A stretch of 64,000 nucleotides of DNA from Drosophila persimilis (GCF_003286085.1 NW_020825298.1:5580001-5644000), one strand, 5' to 3'; numbered from the stretch's first letter, positions 37,841 to 51,800 are shown. Notes: generated from the letters alone by a model not told the origin. Translations and numbers: made by a program.

Positions 37841-40800
37841 TGTTGATGTGCAATTCTCTCATATGTATGTCAATATTATGCTACGAGTGTGTCTAGTTTT
37901 CTCAAGGTGCCGCAGGTACACACACAAAATTAAAGTCATCAGGTATATATATATTTATAGGTACGTATGTATATAGAGTTATTAACAGTCTGAGAACGGG
38001 CATTAGCCCCTGGACTTGAGCGGACTTATCTAAATGTTAAAATACACCCAATTTAAGCTAATGAAATCAAACGGAGCGCAACTCAATTGAATTCAATTGG
38101 ACAGTTTACAATGACTAACTTAACTAAACTGAAAATCGACACAAAACTAAGCACCGACCGACTGTGGGCTGTGGGACTACGACTGAGCACAGAACAGAAA
38201 TGTTGCGCCATGAATCGATTAACTCTCTCGGGTCCAGCGGCTGCTAATTAAAACGTTTATGCTAATGGCCTGACACGATGTCATGTCGCAGTGTCGCGAG
38301 ATGTCATCCAAAAGAAGCTGCGAAAAGCGGCGAATGTCACAGAAATATTGACATCCCGGAGGTCAAATGAGCCAAAAAATGACTACGCCAACTGCCTTTC
38401 AGTACAGACACGCAGTACAGTCCCTCTCTGTTTCTCTCTCTCTGTTTGCCTCCTGTTTACCTCCTCTCTTTTCTTTCTATTGGACTTTAGCGCAGATTAA
38501 ACATGGCGTCTGCCGCGGGGCGAATGTCAGGCAGGCGAAACATGGCAGACATCAACAACTCAATTAGAGGCCCAAAATAGCTCGTTTTACGCTGAATAAG
38601 CATTTAAATCGTGCCAAACAGGTGTTAAGCGTTTCTGGTGCTAAACATTGGACACAATGGGTTAATCGCCCCGACAATTGACAGACTAGACCCCGAAAGA
38701 CATGCCACAAAATGTTGTGGGCGGCGTGGAGTGACGCAAGTGCAACAGAAACAACGTTTGGGTCAAGACTCGAGTCGAGTCGACTCTCGCGGCCACACAC
38801 GTAATGCTTGCTGCAATTTGCGTCAGTTAGCAAAGAGGGGAAAACTTTTGAGGCTTCCAAGTAAATTTCCACTACACCAAAGCTCCACCACCCAAGTTAT
38901 TAGCTTCAACGGGGACTTGGAGGCTCGGAGACTCGGAGACTCGGGTACTCGGGGAAAACTAAATTGTTTCTGTTCGTACTTCAGGCAGCCACAGAACACA
39001 AAAGTTAGTCCCCCGTTCGATAAGCATGGGATCATGATGGATTATAATAGAATCAAGTGTGGGCTGTGGGGAGGAAAGTAATCCTCATGAAAGGAACTCG
39101 AGATAACAAAGTTGTGCAACTAATCAAGTTTTAGGCGGGTTCTGCTTTCAACATCAAGACACACGCGGCCCTCGATTAAATATTGTCTAAATTGGAAGTA
39201 TTCAATTGGAAACTAATTAATTTAATATTTAATAGCTCTTGAAATTTATGGATTCTTTTTAAATATACGAGTATGTTGGATCTTACTTATTTTAATATGA
39301 CTAAAACCAATTTTTGGATGTGCTTTCCATCGATAAAGGATCGATACCATTGATAGTTTTCGATAACTCTGATCAATTCTCAAGATATCTCATATATATG
39401 TGAATAAATGATACATTTTATAACCGATAACGTCAATAAATTATCTATATACTATATATTAAAATCTATAAATTATAGATATCTATAAATGTCAAATAAC
39501 ATCGATACATATTCGATATAATTTCAGTATTTCATCGTAAAATAAGAAATTCCCTTTAGGGAATATTTTTCCTCTAATAAAAGCTAATTTCTAGTGGCAA
39601 AACCTCAAGTAAAGTTTGATAACCAACAGCACCAAAATCCTTACTAAAGAAATCCTTTGAAGCGATGTTTACATAATGAAATTCTTTCAACGAGCATTGC
39701 ACAAAACCAACCACAACCTCAACATCAAATAGTTATGAAAGTCAAAGTTAGCAAGTCTCCTTGATGTCCTTAACAAGTAATTACAGTACCGAAACAAGTG
39801 ACATTTTGTGAAATAAGTGGGTCACCTGTTGGGGAGTGAAACGAACACGAGTTCCCTTGAGGGTTTCGCCTCCTATTTGCATATGATATGAGTGGGTGGA
39901 AATCGGTTTGGGCCACGCCTCAAGTGCGTTTCAAAACGAACTTTGAAACGTGTTACATGAAAAACTGGGCCAAGCAGCTGTTGGCTTTCTGCACGGAAAA
40001 GTCCTTCTCCTTGAGAGCGGCGAGTGCAATGACTTTGTCCAGTACAGCACTCCTTCTGCTTGGGTCCTATTCCTTAGAATTCCTCGCCCTCTCTATTCAT
40101 TCTGAAAACTGTGTCAAATCGGTTCGGTGCGGGGGGTAGGACTTGGAGAAATTATGCCATTGCCTGGTCGCTTGGTAAGCCCTTAAAGTAAGGGACGGCA
40201 TCGACATCACAAAATGTGGGACAACATAAAACCCATTGTGTGTGGGTGTGGGCAGATGTCTCCCTGCTACGCAAGTGAATGAATGTTTGAGCGAATGTTT
40301 GCGAGTCTGTGAGTGGGTGTGACAGGACATTTTGCGTCAGCAGCAGACTATAAAAAAAATGACGAAAATTCTACCCTTTGAGTGTCGAGGCATGCAATAC
40401 CCTTAGAAGATCCATTAAAACACACTCGAGTCGAGCATTATTGGTGTATTTTGTTTTTGCACTCTCGGGTCCTCCCTATTGCGTCTTTTCGCTTGTGCGT
40501 CTCAAACTTTCGACCTTTCTAAAGTTTCAGTGCTGTAAATAGCGTAGTACCCTCAGAAAAGGGTATGCGAAAACACGCACGAAGCTGGAATTGCGTTGTT
40601 GAAACTGGTATCCGGGGTGTGTATGCGGCTCCAGTGAGCAGACTGGCTCCTAAATCAATGAATGAATAAAGTAACGCGTCAGTCGCACGCATGTGCAAAA
40701 GAGATGGTGATAGAATCAATTTAAGGCAGGGGAGAGCAGCGAGGACACAGAGGGCAAGCAGAGGACATGGAGAAGCAGCAGCAGGAGGACAGGACAGGAC

Positions 40801-42999
40801 AGGCGGAGGCCTGGAGCCAAGCGTGGAGCCTTAAGTGAGAATTGATTGGCAAGGAAATCAAGTTCCAGTTTGGCGCAAGGACAGCCACTTCTGCGACACT
40901 TGCCACACAGAGAATTTGTCAGGGCAGGCGGCAACAGGCAACAATTAAAACAGGGCCCGAAGCTGTTGACCTGATTTCCAGTATCTCCCCTTGCCCCTTG
41001 CCCCTTCCCCCGCCCATCTTTGCCCCCGTTTTGAATGTATTGTTGTTGTTGGCTGTTGTCTCTGCTGCCTGGCTTTCTGGCGGCAGACTTCGTGACGGCT
41101 GAAAATGCCAGCCGCAGCAGAGACTCGACTCGACTCCGCGAGGCACAGCTCATGGACACGCAAGGCTTTTTTATGGGCCTTATTTTGTGTGTATCGCACC
41201 CTATGGCCAGAGAGGGGTATAACCAAAAGGCAAGCATTTCGGGGGGTGGCTAAGACTCGGTTTCATGGGAGTTTCTTAACTTTCGAAAGTGTATCTCAAG
41301 CGTCGCCGCATTCGAAATTCATTTTCCATAGAGTTTCTTCTCGGTGTGTTGTGTGTTTTTTTTTTTGGCAACACAAGGAAAAACCTGTACAATGCACTTG
41401 CCACAAAACACAATCGCAGCAGCTCTCATGCTCGACTTGGGGGTCATTGAACCTATAGAAAAAAAACTGCAAACTGCAGCAGCAGCAACGGCAACAGCAG
41501 CATTTTTATTTCATAATCATTACATATAAGAGCTGTGGCAGCAGCAGCAGCAGCAAAATCACGTGAAATGCGGGCCCTGAGCCGGAGGCAGGCATACAGA
41601 TATTTATATGGCCATTTGGCCACGTCTCTTAGCCTCCTCGCTGCCTTGGATTGTGTCTCATAAGTCCCGGTCCCTGGCCTAGACAGAAGGCAAAAACCAA
41701 CTGCCGCCAAATGACAAAGAAATAATAGAGGCAGGAGCGAGAGGAACTTGAAACCAAGAGATCCCAGAGATGGGCTAAGATAAAGTCTATAAAGAGGGCT
41801 TAAAATGGGGCCATAGATGCTGTTAAAAGATGTAAAAAAAGATGTGTGCAAAGACTGGCCTAGAGAGCGAAGAGCACCAACAGAACAGAGGCTGGCTAGA
41901 GAGAGGGAAGGAGGGAGCATGAGACTAGCGATGGGCTAAAAAATTCCCTGATGAAATTATATAGAAAGAACAGAAAATCCATTTAAAGGGTCGTTTCGAA
42001 AGAATCTCGCAAAAGTTAATAAAATAAGGAAGTCAGAAGGAATAAATAGACCCTGAAAAGGGTTGTAGATCCGCGGTGGGGCATATCTGTATTCTCCCTT
42101 GTAGATGGATTAGAAGAAAGCGAACAGGAAATACTCTCATCTCTTTCTCGGGGAATAAACTCTACAAATCCACACAAGAATAGTGATCCCCACTCTCCAT
42201 TCGATTACCGTACAGACAACCCTCGCGCTGATGACGAGGCGGCGTCACTCAATCGCAGGGAAACAAAGGCAACGACGTAACCGGTAGCCACTTGGCCTCC
42301 AGCCCCCCTCCAGCCACCTGCATGCAACCCAAACTCCCCAAAACGGGGACGGGCGGGCCCCCAAACTTCGACCAAATGTGTGTTATGTAAGCGCGCATTT
42401 TCAACATATTTCTTGCTTCTTTTTTCCAGACATTTTTCGCCTCTGCGCTTCGCTGGCGCAAAAGTTCGCAATGCAGCCCAGAAAATTGCAACCCAAAAAA
42501 AATACGAAAAAACCTTCAACAACGAGGAAAAATGGAGGAAAAAATGTATGGAGAAAAGTGCAGCGTTTGGGCGTTCTGATGGCGGAGAGAATGTTGCTGG
42601 CTGCGCGTTTGCTGGTGAAATGGAGCAAAAAGTGAATCATCAGAATTTTTTTTTTATTCGGTAACCTACAATGTTTACTTTATCGTTTCAGCCGCCATAC
42701 GCCTCACGGATGGATGGATGGCAATAGATTGGTACATTCTAAGGGGTATTTATATGTGTCGTATTTGAGGATGATGAATACATAATATTTCAGCGTTACT
42801 CATACGACACGTGGATACGGCAAACGACTCAAACATACGTCTAGAAATGCCGCGCCCTCCGTTTGAGTTTCTGTGAAATGATATGTTTCCCACCGGTGAT
42901 CTTTTTTTTGTATTCACACAATTCCCTGTTCTCATGTATATCCCACTGGAAGCACGATCAGACATATTCAAGAACATATTATAATTTTGTTTCGATACA

Positions 43000-43330
43000 C
43001 AAAAAAAACCAAAAATACTAAATAATACTCGAAATTAGCCCCTAAAAAATAAACACTAATACAAAAAAAAAATAATACAATTCAAATTATACTAAATACT
43101 ACCAAAAATAATAAAGAAAATACCAAAACTACTGAATAGTACCAAAAAAAACCAGAAAATACCTTAAATATTCTAAATAATACTAACCAAAAATGTTTAA
43201 AGCCATCAAAAAATTCTAAATTCCACTCAAGTAATACTAAAAAATATCAACAAATACAGCTCAGAATTTTAATTTTAAATATTAACAAAAAAACAAATAC
43301 TAAATAATACCAAATAAATACTAAATACGT
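43000..43330. repeat. AATACTAAA low-complexity block
   Basis: Repeated AATAATACTAAA/TACCAAAA strings over about 330 bp, no fixed period. Confidence 0.6.
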
Positions 43331-45003
43331 ATTACGTATACAACAGAATGGCTCTAATTTCCACCAATCGAAGGAAAATTTTGCATAGGCTTTCCATTTG
43401 TCTCTGATTCGATTCCCAAGAAACGTTGGTGGAGAAAGTATCGTGTAACAAACAACAATGGCAGTGGTTTGGGTTTAGGTTTAAGCCTCTCAAATATCCA
43501 TAAACCCCGGAATAATTACTTAATTGCCGGCGACATTCGATGCTCGCCATATGTCCAGATGGCAATATTTCACCAAAAATACTCAAATTGTATACATTTT
43601 GTGGGTAATTTGCCACTATTCGACGGCACTTAATGTGCATGTAAAATGTGTTCTCTTGGGCCATCAAGGAAGGCCCCATACGAGGGGCCTGGCCTGGCCT
43701 GGCCTGGTCTGGTCAATGAAACTTTTATTGAGACATTCAGCTGTGAGAAGCAGAGCAGCAGCAGCAGTTCCACTCAAATTATGGCTAATTACATGGACAA
43801 TTTAATAGATATTTTTCCCCATATGTTTGCTCCAGCAAAAAACAAAAACAAAGGCCAAAAAACAGAGCACTCTGGCTGTGTTATATAATGCAAAACTAGT
43901 GTAGAAAAAGTCTGGCGCCAGGTCTGCTGCTACTACTGCTGTCAAATCCCTTTTGGGGCAGGGCCACACAGAACACAGCGGGAGGCGTTGACCAAACATC
44001 GGTTATGTAAAAAGCATTCTTGTTGCAACACCCAAGGGCCCAGGGACCCAGAGGCCACACTTTGAGTAAACAAATGTGTTTATCCATAAACTTTTAGAGT
44101 ATAAATATGCTGTAAATATGAATATATTTTAGCAGAGAATTCCATGTTTTTGTAGAATGATTTTGTGGTTGAGCTTTAGAGTTGATAATACAATCGGTAA
44201 TCTAAGTATATGTATAATCCTTGAAAACGTGGAAATGATAAGCAGACATACGCATGTATTAATTTCTATGACATTTCATATTCTCCAAGATTGGGAACAA
44301 ATAATGGGAAGCTTTCGTTTGCTCTCAGAAAATGGATTATAATTCTTGGCAAATCTTTCCACCTCTTCTAGAGGCCGTTTAACACATTATCCCTTATCCG
44401 CTCTAGTTTTTATTTCCTGATCACAATATATATTTTATCCGAATGACCCCAAGACCCCTTGACCCTTTATATGCATCTTTTCTGCAATATTTTTCATATT
44501 CTATAGCACAACAATTCAGTATTCCCCGATGAAATCACACAACCTGTAACCGTGAACGATAAAAATCGTGTCAATTGTTTAGCCGTGCGACATAAGCGAC
44601 ATAAATTGTGGGCTTGGAACACGACACGCGTTGATGGCATAAAATATGCATACTACAATACACACAATATTTATGCCGATAAGATACGACGAGGGCGGGG
44701 GGAGGAGTAGGTAGCATTAAAAAGAATACGAAATTTGCTGATAACGCGGCGTACTATGTATTTTGTATTTTGATTTTGAGCGAAGGAGAGAACTTGAAGC
44801 TTTGAGTATTTTTTTGGCAGGGCAGGCATTTTTTGATAACATTCGACGGATGATAGATGGAGGGAGGCAGCACTGTGTCACGAGCTGGAGGAGGCCATAA
44901 CCATAGCGAGAAAGTGCTACTACTACTATCAGTCGTAGCCACTAAAAATAGTTGCCTGACATTGGCAGCGGGTTGTAAATCTCAGCGGCAATGGCATGCC
45001 TCA

Positions 45004-45045
45004 ATGGGATTGGGAGTGGGAGTGGGAATGGGAATGGGAACGGGG
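45004..45045. repeat. GGGAATG/GGGAGTG minisatellite
   Basis: Six-base units GGGATT, GGGAGT and GGGAAT are repeated about seven times. Confidence 0.8.
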
Positions 45046-45974
45046 GATTACTAGACAGAACTTCATCTCTGATTGAATGATTGCCTGATTGTCTGATTGC
45101 CAGATTACCTGATGACTGCTTTAGCTTCTATCATCTTTTATGCATTCTCGAGTTTACTCTCAATATCTCAAGCAACACCGGTTCGATGCCATCATCATTG
45201 GCATCATAAATATAAATGTATTTGTATGTATTTTTTTTATATGGCAATATTTTCGCAAAACTCTGCCATCCGCCGCGTGACTCAGAGACACAGACACAGA
45301 GTCGCGGGGGGCTCATAAATGCTTTTGGTGGGGTTTGCGATTGTCTGTACACTTGTTTTCGGCATTCCAGTGAACCCCTCCGAATGGTATTGGATATACC
45401 CAACCCAACCGATCGGTAGCGGCCAGCTGAGAGCGCGGCTCGAATCGGGTTTCGGTATTCGGTGTTCGGTATTCGGCTTTCGGTATTCAGCGTCACGTGC
45501 TTGTCGAGTTCGATTCGGCTTTATCGGCGCTTTTTTCGCTTACATTTTCTTCGTTTTGTTGTAAACAATGGGGAGGCTTGTTTCTAAATATTTATAGCGT
45601 GTTCATTTGCGTGCAATGCAAGTGGCTCTGAGGGCTCTGGGGGCTCTAAGGGGTCTCTGCTCTGTGTGTAATTCGGTATCTCTCGCCGCTTATTATACAA
45701 TACCATTTTGGGTTATCCACGAGTTTTATTTACTTTTTTTTCAGAGTTCATTTCGCGCTCTTCGGCTTATGGGGTGGGAGGGGAGCGAGGGGTATGTGGG
45801 TGTGTTTTTTCTTTACTTTTTTAACTGCTTAATACCGCCCTCTTATTGTGCGATCACGTTCCCCATATGAGTGCGTGGGTCGACAGACTCTTGCTAATTT
45901 CATAGACATGCAAAAAAATCCAAGACGCTGACTCTTTGTCAGACTTTTGCGTCAATGGCGAGAATGAAAACATG

Positions 45975-46420
45975 CAGTAATGGAATATTTTACAAAGAAA
46001 ATTATTTTTCTTTGGAGTCGACACTTATCCGATGTGGCCATAACAAGCGGATAAGTAGGGATAAGATTTTGCATCGAAAAAATAAATAAATCGGCTAAAT
46101 GGAAACAAATTTAATGGAATATTTTATAAGGAATATTATTTTTCTTTGAACGCAACACTTATCCGATGAAACCATATCACGCGGATTTTCTAGCCATGGA
46201 TATCACCGGATAACAAGTTTTGCATCTAAAAGACATTAAATGGTGTATTTTACAAAGTAGATGATTCTTAACACTTATCCGATAGACTGGGATAACGATC
46301 ACAATAGTTTTCTAACCGTTTAAATGAGTCTAAAATATTTTTCGGTACATCCAAAGTCAATGAAATAGATACAAATTAGTTAGCCCAGCTTATCCGAGTA
46401 AATAACTAACGGATAAACCC
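45975..46420. repeat. degenerate tandem array with CACTTATCCGAT units
   Basis: CACTTATCCGAT begins at 46022, 46156 and 46272, with a fourth decayed copy (GCTTATCCGAG) near 46388, giving units of 134, 116 and about 115 bp. The DNA before each copy also matches (AATGGAATATTTTAYAARG-type at about 45978 and 46113, AATGGTGTATTTTAC at 46240). Each unit also carries one or two GGATAA sites in the opposite orientation, so TTATCC and GGATAA are paired. Confidence 0.75.
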
Positions 46421-48286
46421 TTAATCAAAGCCAATTCAGCCATGAGAACCCAAAACCATAATCCCACTATTTTTAGAGGCCTCCCCCACACAGGGAGGTG
46501 GGAGGTGGAATCAAGCGTTAAGCTGGAACAAATTGAAAGCAGTAAAACGGTTTTCATGGCCCCATAAATATCCCATCAAATTGGCTACTGCTGCCCACTG
46601 CTGCCCCGTGGGGGAATTGCCTAGAATTCTGCAATAGAAACGAAAGCAAAGCAGAAGCAGATGCTTGAATAATTTGTGACCATGAGTGACACTTCCGGAT
46701 GCATCAGAATTTGCATCCAACAGCGGGCACAAACAACGCCACCCCCTGCCCTAAAAGCCCCCAGCGAAATACGAACAAATATTAATTAAAACAAATCTCC
46801 GCTGACCTCTGCCCACGCAGCATTAAATTGAATTATTATCCCAACGGCAGTCCGGCAGTACAGCCGTACGGCCGTACGGCCGTACAACAGCAGAACAGTA
46901 GGGCAAAAAAAACGGCAAATAATTGAATAACTCGACAATCGAAAGCGCTGCAAATTAGTCCCCGGGAAAATAAACAACGGGCATAAAATATGCAAGCGAA
47001 ACAAAAAGGAAAAAGAAAAAAAGGAACCAGCAAAAAAAAAAGAATCAAAGACAAGAGACAAAAGAAGAATGCTTTAGTTCCGGGTGTATCGCTAGGGCGA
47101 GTACCCCTTAGTTCAGAGAGTTCCTGATTTTTGAATAATTCTTCATCAAAAACCAATTTCGAAACAAATTTTTGGTTGATATCATTTTGCAAAAGGGGTC
47201 GATATGTTTTCAGTCTCACTGAGAAAGGATAGATAGAGGGGACAAAGGATAATACAATAGATTTCAGATTTCTCCTCGCCTGGGAAATGGTTTTCTTCAT
47301 TTTGGCTGTAGAAAATATTAAATTTTAGACTGGTCTCTGAGTCCTGTTTGAGTACTATATCCAAGAAAACGTTTCTTCCTGACTGTCCCACGTATATACC
47401 CCACTCTATGCACTCTATGATTACCATGTAATACAGCAAAAGACTGAGAGGCGTTGGAGGTGGAGGAGGTGAAGCCCAAGAATGTTTTTTTTTTCGCAAA
47501 TCGTACAACTTGAATTCCGTTGATGGCTCCTACTGAAATATTTTCGTTTCGTTTCGTTTTGGGCTTTGCTTCGGTTTGGGGTTCAGTTTTCAATTCAATT
47601 AAACTTTTGGCTGGCGCACGGCACGGAGGAGGAGCTGTTCAGAACGCATTGCTCGGAACCTGGCGGGCGTCTGGACCTTTTTGTTGTTGTTTCTTCCATG
47701 TCTGTGTCTGTGTACGTAATTCACTTTATTCAAATATGTAGTATAATAAAATAAATGCCTGGGCCTGCCTGTATGCAAAATACAATAAGCAAAACAAGTA
47801 AACTACGGGGCTGGCTGGCTGCCTGGGCCATTGTCGAGCCAAAATCTGGTTGCTCTGCCGATTGCTGGTTTGCCTCGAACCTCGCGTCTCGCGGATACCG
47901 ATACAAAGGCTAAGGCTGGAGCTGGGGCTTGAGCCTGAGGGCAGTCTGGGGCTTTGTGCTGTGCGCCGGATGTTTTTTTCACAACCAAGTCGCCAACTAC
48001 AACAGCAGCATTATGCGAATTGAACTTATCTTCAATGAAGAGTGACAACGGCGACAACAGCAACGAGTGCCCAGGGATGAGAGGGAGACTCTCGAGACTG
48101 CGGCTGGGGGTGTCGCACTGGATAAATGACGGGACAGTGCACTCTAGAGGCAGTCTCTAGTGGCTATCAGTCCGCCAAAGTATACACCCACAGCCACGCT
48201 ATGCATAGCAGTGGATAAGAGTGATTCCAAGTAGATTCTCGAGGGATCTGAAGCTGAGCCTTGCATTATTGCACTCAAATTAAGTG
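46421..48286. other. gene-free spacer between two arrays
   Basis: It includes a palindromic GGCCGTAC repeat at 46863-46884, A-rich purine tracts (46.98-47.07 kb) and a TTTCG repeat (47.54-47.56 kb). No gene is supported. Confidence 0.6.
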
Positions 48287-48880
48287 CTCGGATAACAGCG
48301 GATAAGGGAAATGAACATTAATTTGTATCTGGTGTGATTTTCATAGAATATTTAAATTATCCGTCACAACAAAAGGTCAGGGATAAGCTATAAATAACAT
48401 TAAATTGCTTAAGTGCTTGAATTATAGTTATCCCAGCCTTTAAATAACTCTCGGATAACAAATTAAAGTATCACAAGTGCTGGCATAAAAGCAAATAAAG
48501 GGAAAAGCGTATAGCATATTTCAATTATGCGTCTCAATTACAAGTAAAGGATTAGCAATGAACAACATTAAAGAGTTTAGAAGCCGGATTTTTAGCTATC
48601 CCAGGCTTTAAACAACTCTCGGATAACAAGGGGTAAGAAATTAAAGTATCAACTATGAATGATATATTCTTTTCATAGAGTATTTCTATTATCCGCGTCA
48701 ATAGAAGATCAGGGATAGGAGCCAAGGCCAAGGTTAAAGAATGATATAGAATTATCCTAACTCTCGGATATCAAAGGAGAATAAAACAAAATAGCTACAA
48801 GAATTCAAATATTTCAATTGTAAAGTATTTTCTACTCCATATTCGTCTTGATTGGAAGGAACAGATAAACCTTAATAGAT
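48287..48880. repeat. degenerate tandem array with CTCGGATAACA units
   Basis: CTCGGATAACA or variants start at 48287, 48450, 48618 and 48763, giving units of 163, 168 and 145 bp. Shared blocks include AAATTAAAGTATCA, a central ATTATCCG or ATTATGCG, CAGGGATA, and AGYTATCCCAGSCTTTAAA just before the next copy. The sequence differs from the 46-kb array except for the GGATAA/TTATCC sites. Confidence 0.75.
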
Positions 48881-51800
48881 ACAATTCAACTGATAAAGAA
48901 ATGACGCAAAATGTTAGAACAAACCATAAGGAATTCGCAGAAAATTCTTATCATTTTCGAAAGTTTCCCTTAGAAACGCATAATTAACCCCCATCGATAT
49001 GATTTACATACATTTACAACACTTCCTACCGAATAAATGACACTGATAACGATATAACCAGATCTGGTCATTGATTTACAACTTATCCGGCTTACGAATC
49101 CAAGCACGGATAACGTTTACAGCACAGAGGCAGGCAGCAGGCAGGTTATGAAGGTTATTTAATCAAGGGGAAATGGACAAATATTTACCCCCCCTGATCG
49201 CGTTCTCAGTTATTAGATTTTATTCATTAACGAAAATATATATAGCTATATGTAGGTATGCCACGATATATAACGATACACACACACATACATACATATA
49301 CGAGTATTTAATATTTTGTTTTTTGTTTGTTGCAGCTGTGAAGTGAAGCCCAAGCCCCCCACCGAATGAAATTACTTGCACAAATTAATGCCGCAGACAG
49401 AACAGACACACACAAATTGATTGTTTGATATCTCGTCGAGGCATATGCTGTACACAGTCAGCTGTATCTGTATCTGCTGCTCTCTATATAGAGCATTTCT
49501 ACTCGTATATGGTGGAGAGAACGCATTCATATCGCTTAAATTGCTTTCGGTCGCTTCGGTTTTATTTTAGTCTTTATTTTTTATGCTTGTTGGTGGGCGT
49601 CCGTTGTTTGTTTCGCTTCTCTGTTCTGTCATTAACACACATCGCGCGGATAGGTACTTGATTTAATAAATTTGATTAGGATTTACGACTCGGTCAAGTG
49701 TGTGTGTGGGGGTTTTCAATTTCAGACTGCAATAAAGGCAAAGCCAGATCCAGCGAGAAACCAAATGTGCGAAGTTTTTCCTGGTATCTGGGTATAATTT
49801 CATCATGTGATCGTCTCCAATAACGTATTAGTAGAGCAGGCAAACTTGAAGATCAATTATTCAAAATTGTTACACAGATGTTCCTTGTTTACTTATTTAT
49901 TATATTACAGAGTAGGAAAATTTGTGGAATACTCTTTCAGGTTCAACGAATACATCATTTGAAGATCTTTTATACATCTTTTTGTTAAACTTTTTACAGA
50001 TTTATTGTTCCTTTTTAATAATTCATGCAGCTTGGGTGTCTGGTCTCCCAGAGTCCCAAAAGTTTAGCCCCAAAAATCCTTTGAGATGTTGGACAGCACT
50101 ACAGGATCATTCTTCGGTCACATTGTACTCGTATCTACCATGCAAATACACAAGAATCGGAGGTTTGTTCAGCTTTTCCACAAGGAAACTGTGTCAGGGA
50201 ATAAATATATTCGCTTTCAATCTAAAAGACTATCCATGCATATACCCCTACATACATACATTCAGACAGCAACAGACCCAGACATACATCTCGTACATCT
50301 GTATACTCGTACATCTATTCGTAGTCTCAGTTTTTCTATATAAATACTATTTTTTAACCAAAAGCTAAAGCAATTACAAGTTTACATCCGCTAAAAAACA
50401 TTTCAAGCCAACCTCAGTTGCAGAAACCAATTAATTTTCTGGTTATTTAACATAAACCCAGTTGCATGACAACCAAAATAAATTCAGAGTTTTTGTGCAA
50501 CATTGTGGTGGCCACAAAGCGTAGCATGGCCATAAATATAAACAGAAGCACAAATGAGCCGAAAATTATTGATTTTCCCTGAAGAAATGGGGTTACCAGG
50601 CGATGGTTTGATTGTGGATTGTGGATCCTGTCGATGAGGTGGGTCAGTCCTTAGGTTGTCCTGAGTTGAATGAACCCTTTGGGCTTTGCCCGTCTCAGAG
50701 ACATTGAGTTGTTTGTTGGATTTGCATTTGTATCCATCCATAATCCATAATCGCAAGTGAATCATCGAATAAATCACGTTGTCATCGTCTAGGCAGTGGC
50801 ACGTACACACAAATCAGAATCTCTGAATATTCGATATGGATAAATATGCCCCTACTCGTAGATGGATTGAATGTGTTACTGAGGGATTGAGTGCCTGCCT
50901 GGCCTGGCCTGGCGACACGTTGACTCGATTGAAATCGATTGATTCCGATTCTCGGTACTTTTCTGGTCTTTTTATTTCTTTTTTGCTTTTATTTCTGCCG
51001 GATCTGTCTGTAATTGCAAAAGTTTGTTTGTCGCTGCACGACTGAGTGTTTTTTTATTTTCATTTTGAAAGCATAACCGATTTGAAAAGTCGTTTTGCAT
51101 AACTTCTCGACTGGCGGCGATTGACTCACGTGAGCGAGCGATTTGCTGGGTCCCTGGTGACAGATAGACAGCCAGACAGCCAGACAGATACAATTTGTCC
51201 ATTGCCAATCGTCAAATGTATTAATGATAAAAACGAATATTCGTACGAGTGTTCATGCTCGATATCCGTTTATTTAATTGGGTCGCTGGCTGGGAAATCA
51301 CAGATAAGATAAAACCAAAGCAGAAATTGAATTTTCTTATTGCCAAATGCTTGTGTTTTGCCAAGAATTTCCCAAGAATTCTAATGTCTGTAAGGCCTTA
51401 ATAAATATTGTCAATTCATAGTGATCGGATACAAATGATTGTTTTAACTGTGACTCATTTAAAGAATTATAACGAACACGAGGGTACATTTACCAACGTC
51501 ATATCTGATTGAAGTCAATCCCACAAAAACCCCAAGTTATATCTAAAAAAAAATGAGTCACAGGAGCCCGCTAAAACATCAATAATAGATAAATCTTAAC
51601 AAGCATTCGCGGATACCACAGAAACATAAAACCATCTTTATCTTATTTCGATTTCTTTGAAGATTATAAAATACAACATCAAATATCTGTAAAAATACTA
51701 AAGTTGTCAACAAATAACTCACGATATCGAAGCAAAAAGACATTGCACCAATTTAGAATTCCCCCAAAAAGCAAATCCAATAAATAACGAAACATCTCAT

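Larger units (their letters stand above)
34625..45960. other. gene-free region right of the sky distal exon
   Basis: About 11 kb, presumably sky 5' UTR introns and promoter DNA. It holds AATACTAAA-rich blocks (35.85-36.12 and 43.00-43.33 kb), the GGGGTCACCA cluster (37.3-37.55 kb), TTTCG repeats (37.79-37.84 kb), a CGATA-rich stretch (39.33-39.53 kb), an AGGACAGG repeat (40.79-40.80 kb), GGCCTGG repeats (43.69-43.71 kb) and a GGGAATG minisatellite (45.01-45.05 kb). Long open frames at 40716-41237 and 41453-41920 are low-complexity and not credible genes. Confidence 0.6.

Noticed and set aside
40716-41237. 173-codon minus-strand open frame
   Set aside because: Low-complexity, overlapping open frames on both strands, no recognisable domain, no conserved splice context.
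41453-41920. 155-codon minus-strand leucine/serine-rich open frame
   Set aside because: It arises from CT- and GCTGCT-rich DNA and shows no domain or credible signal architecture.
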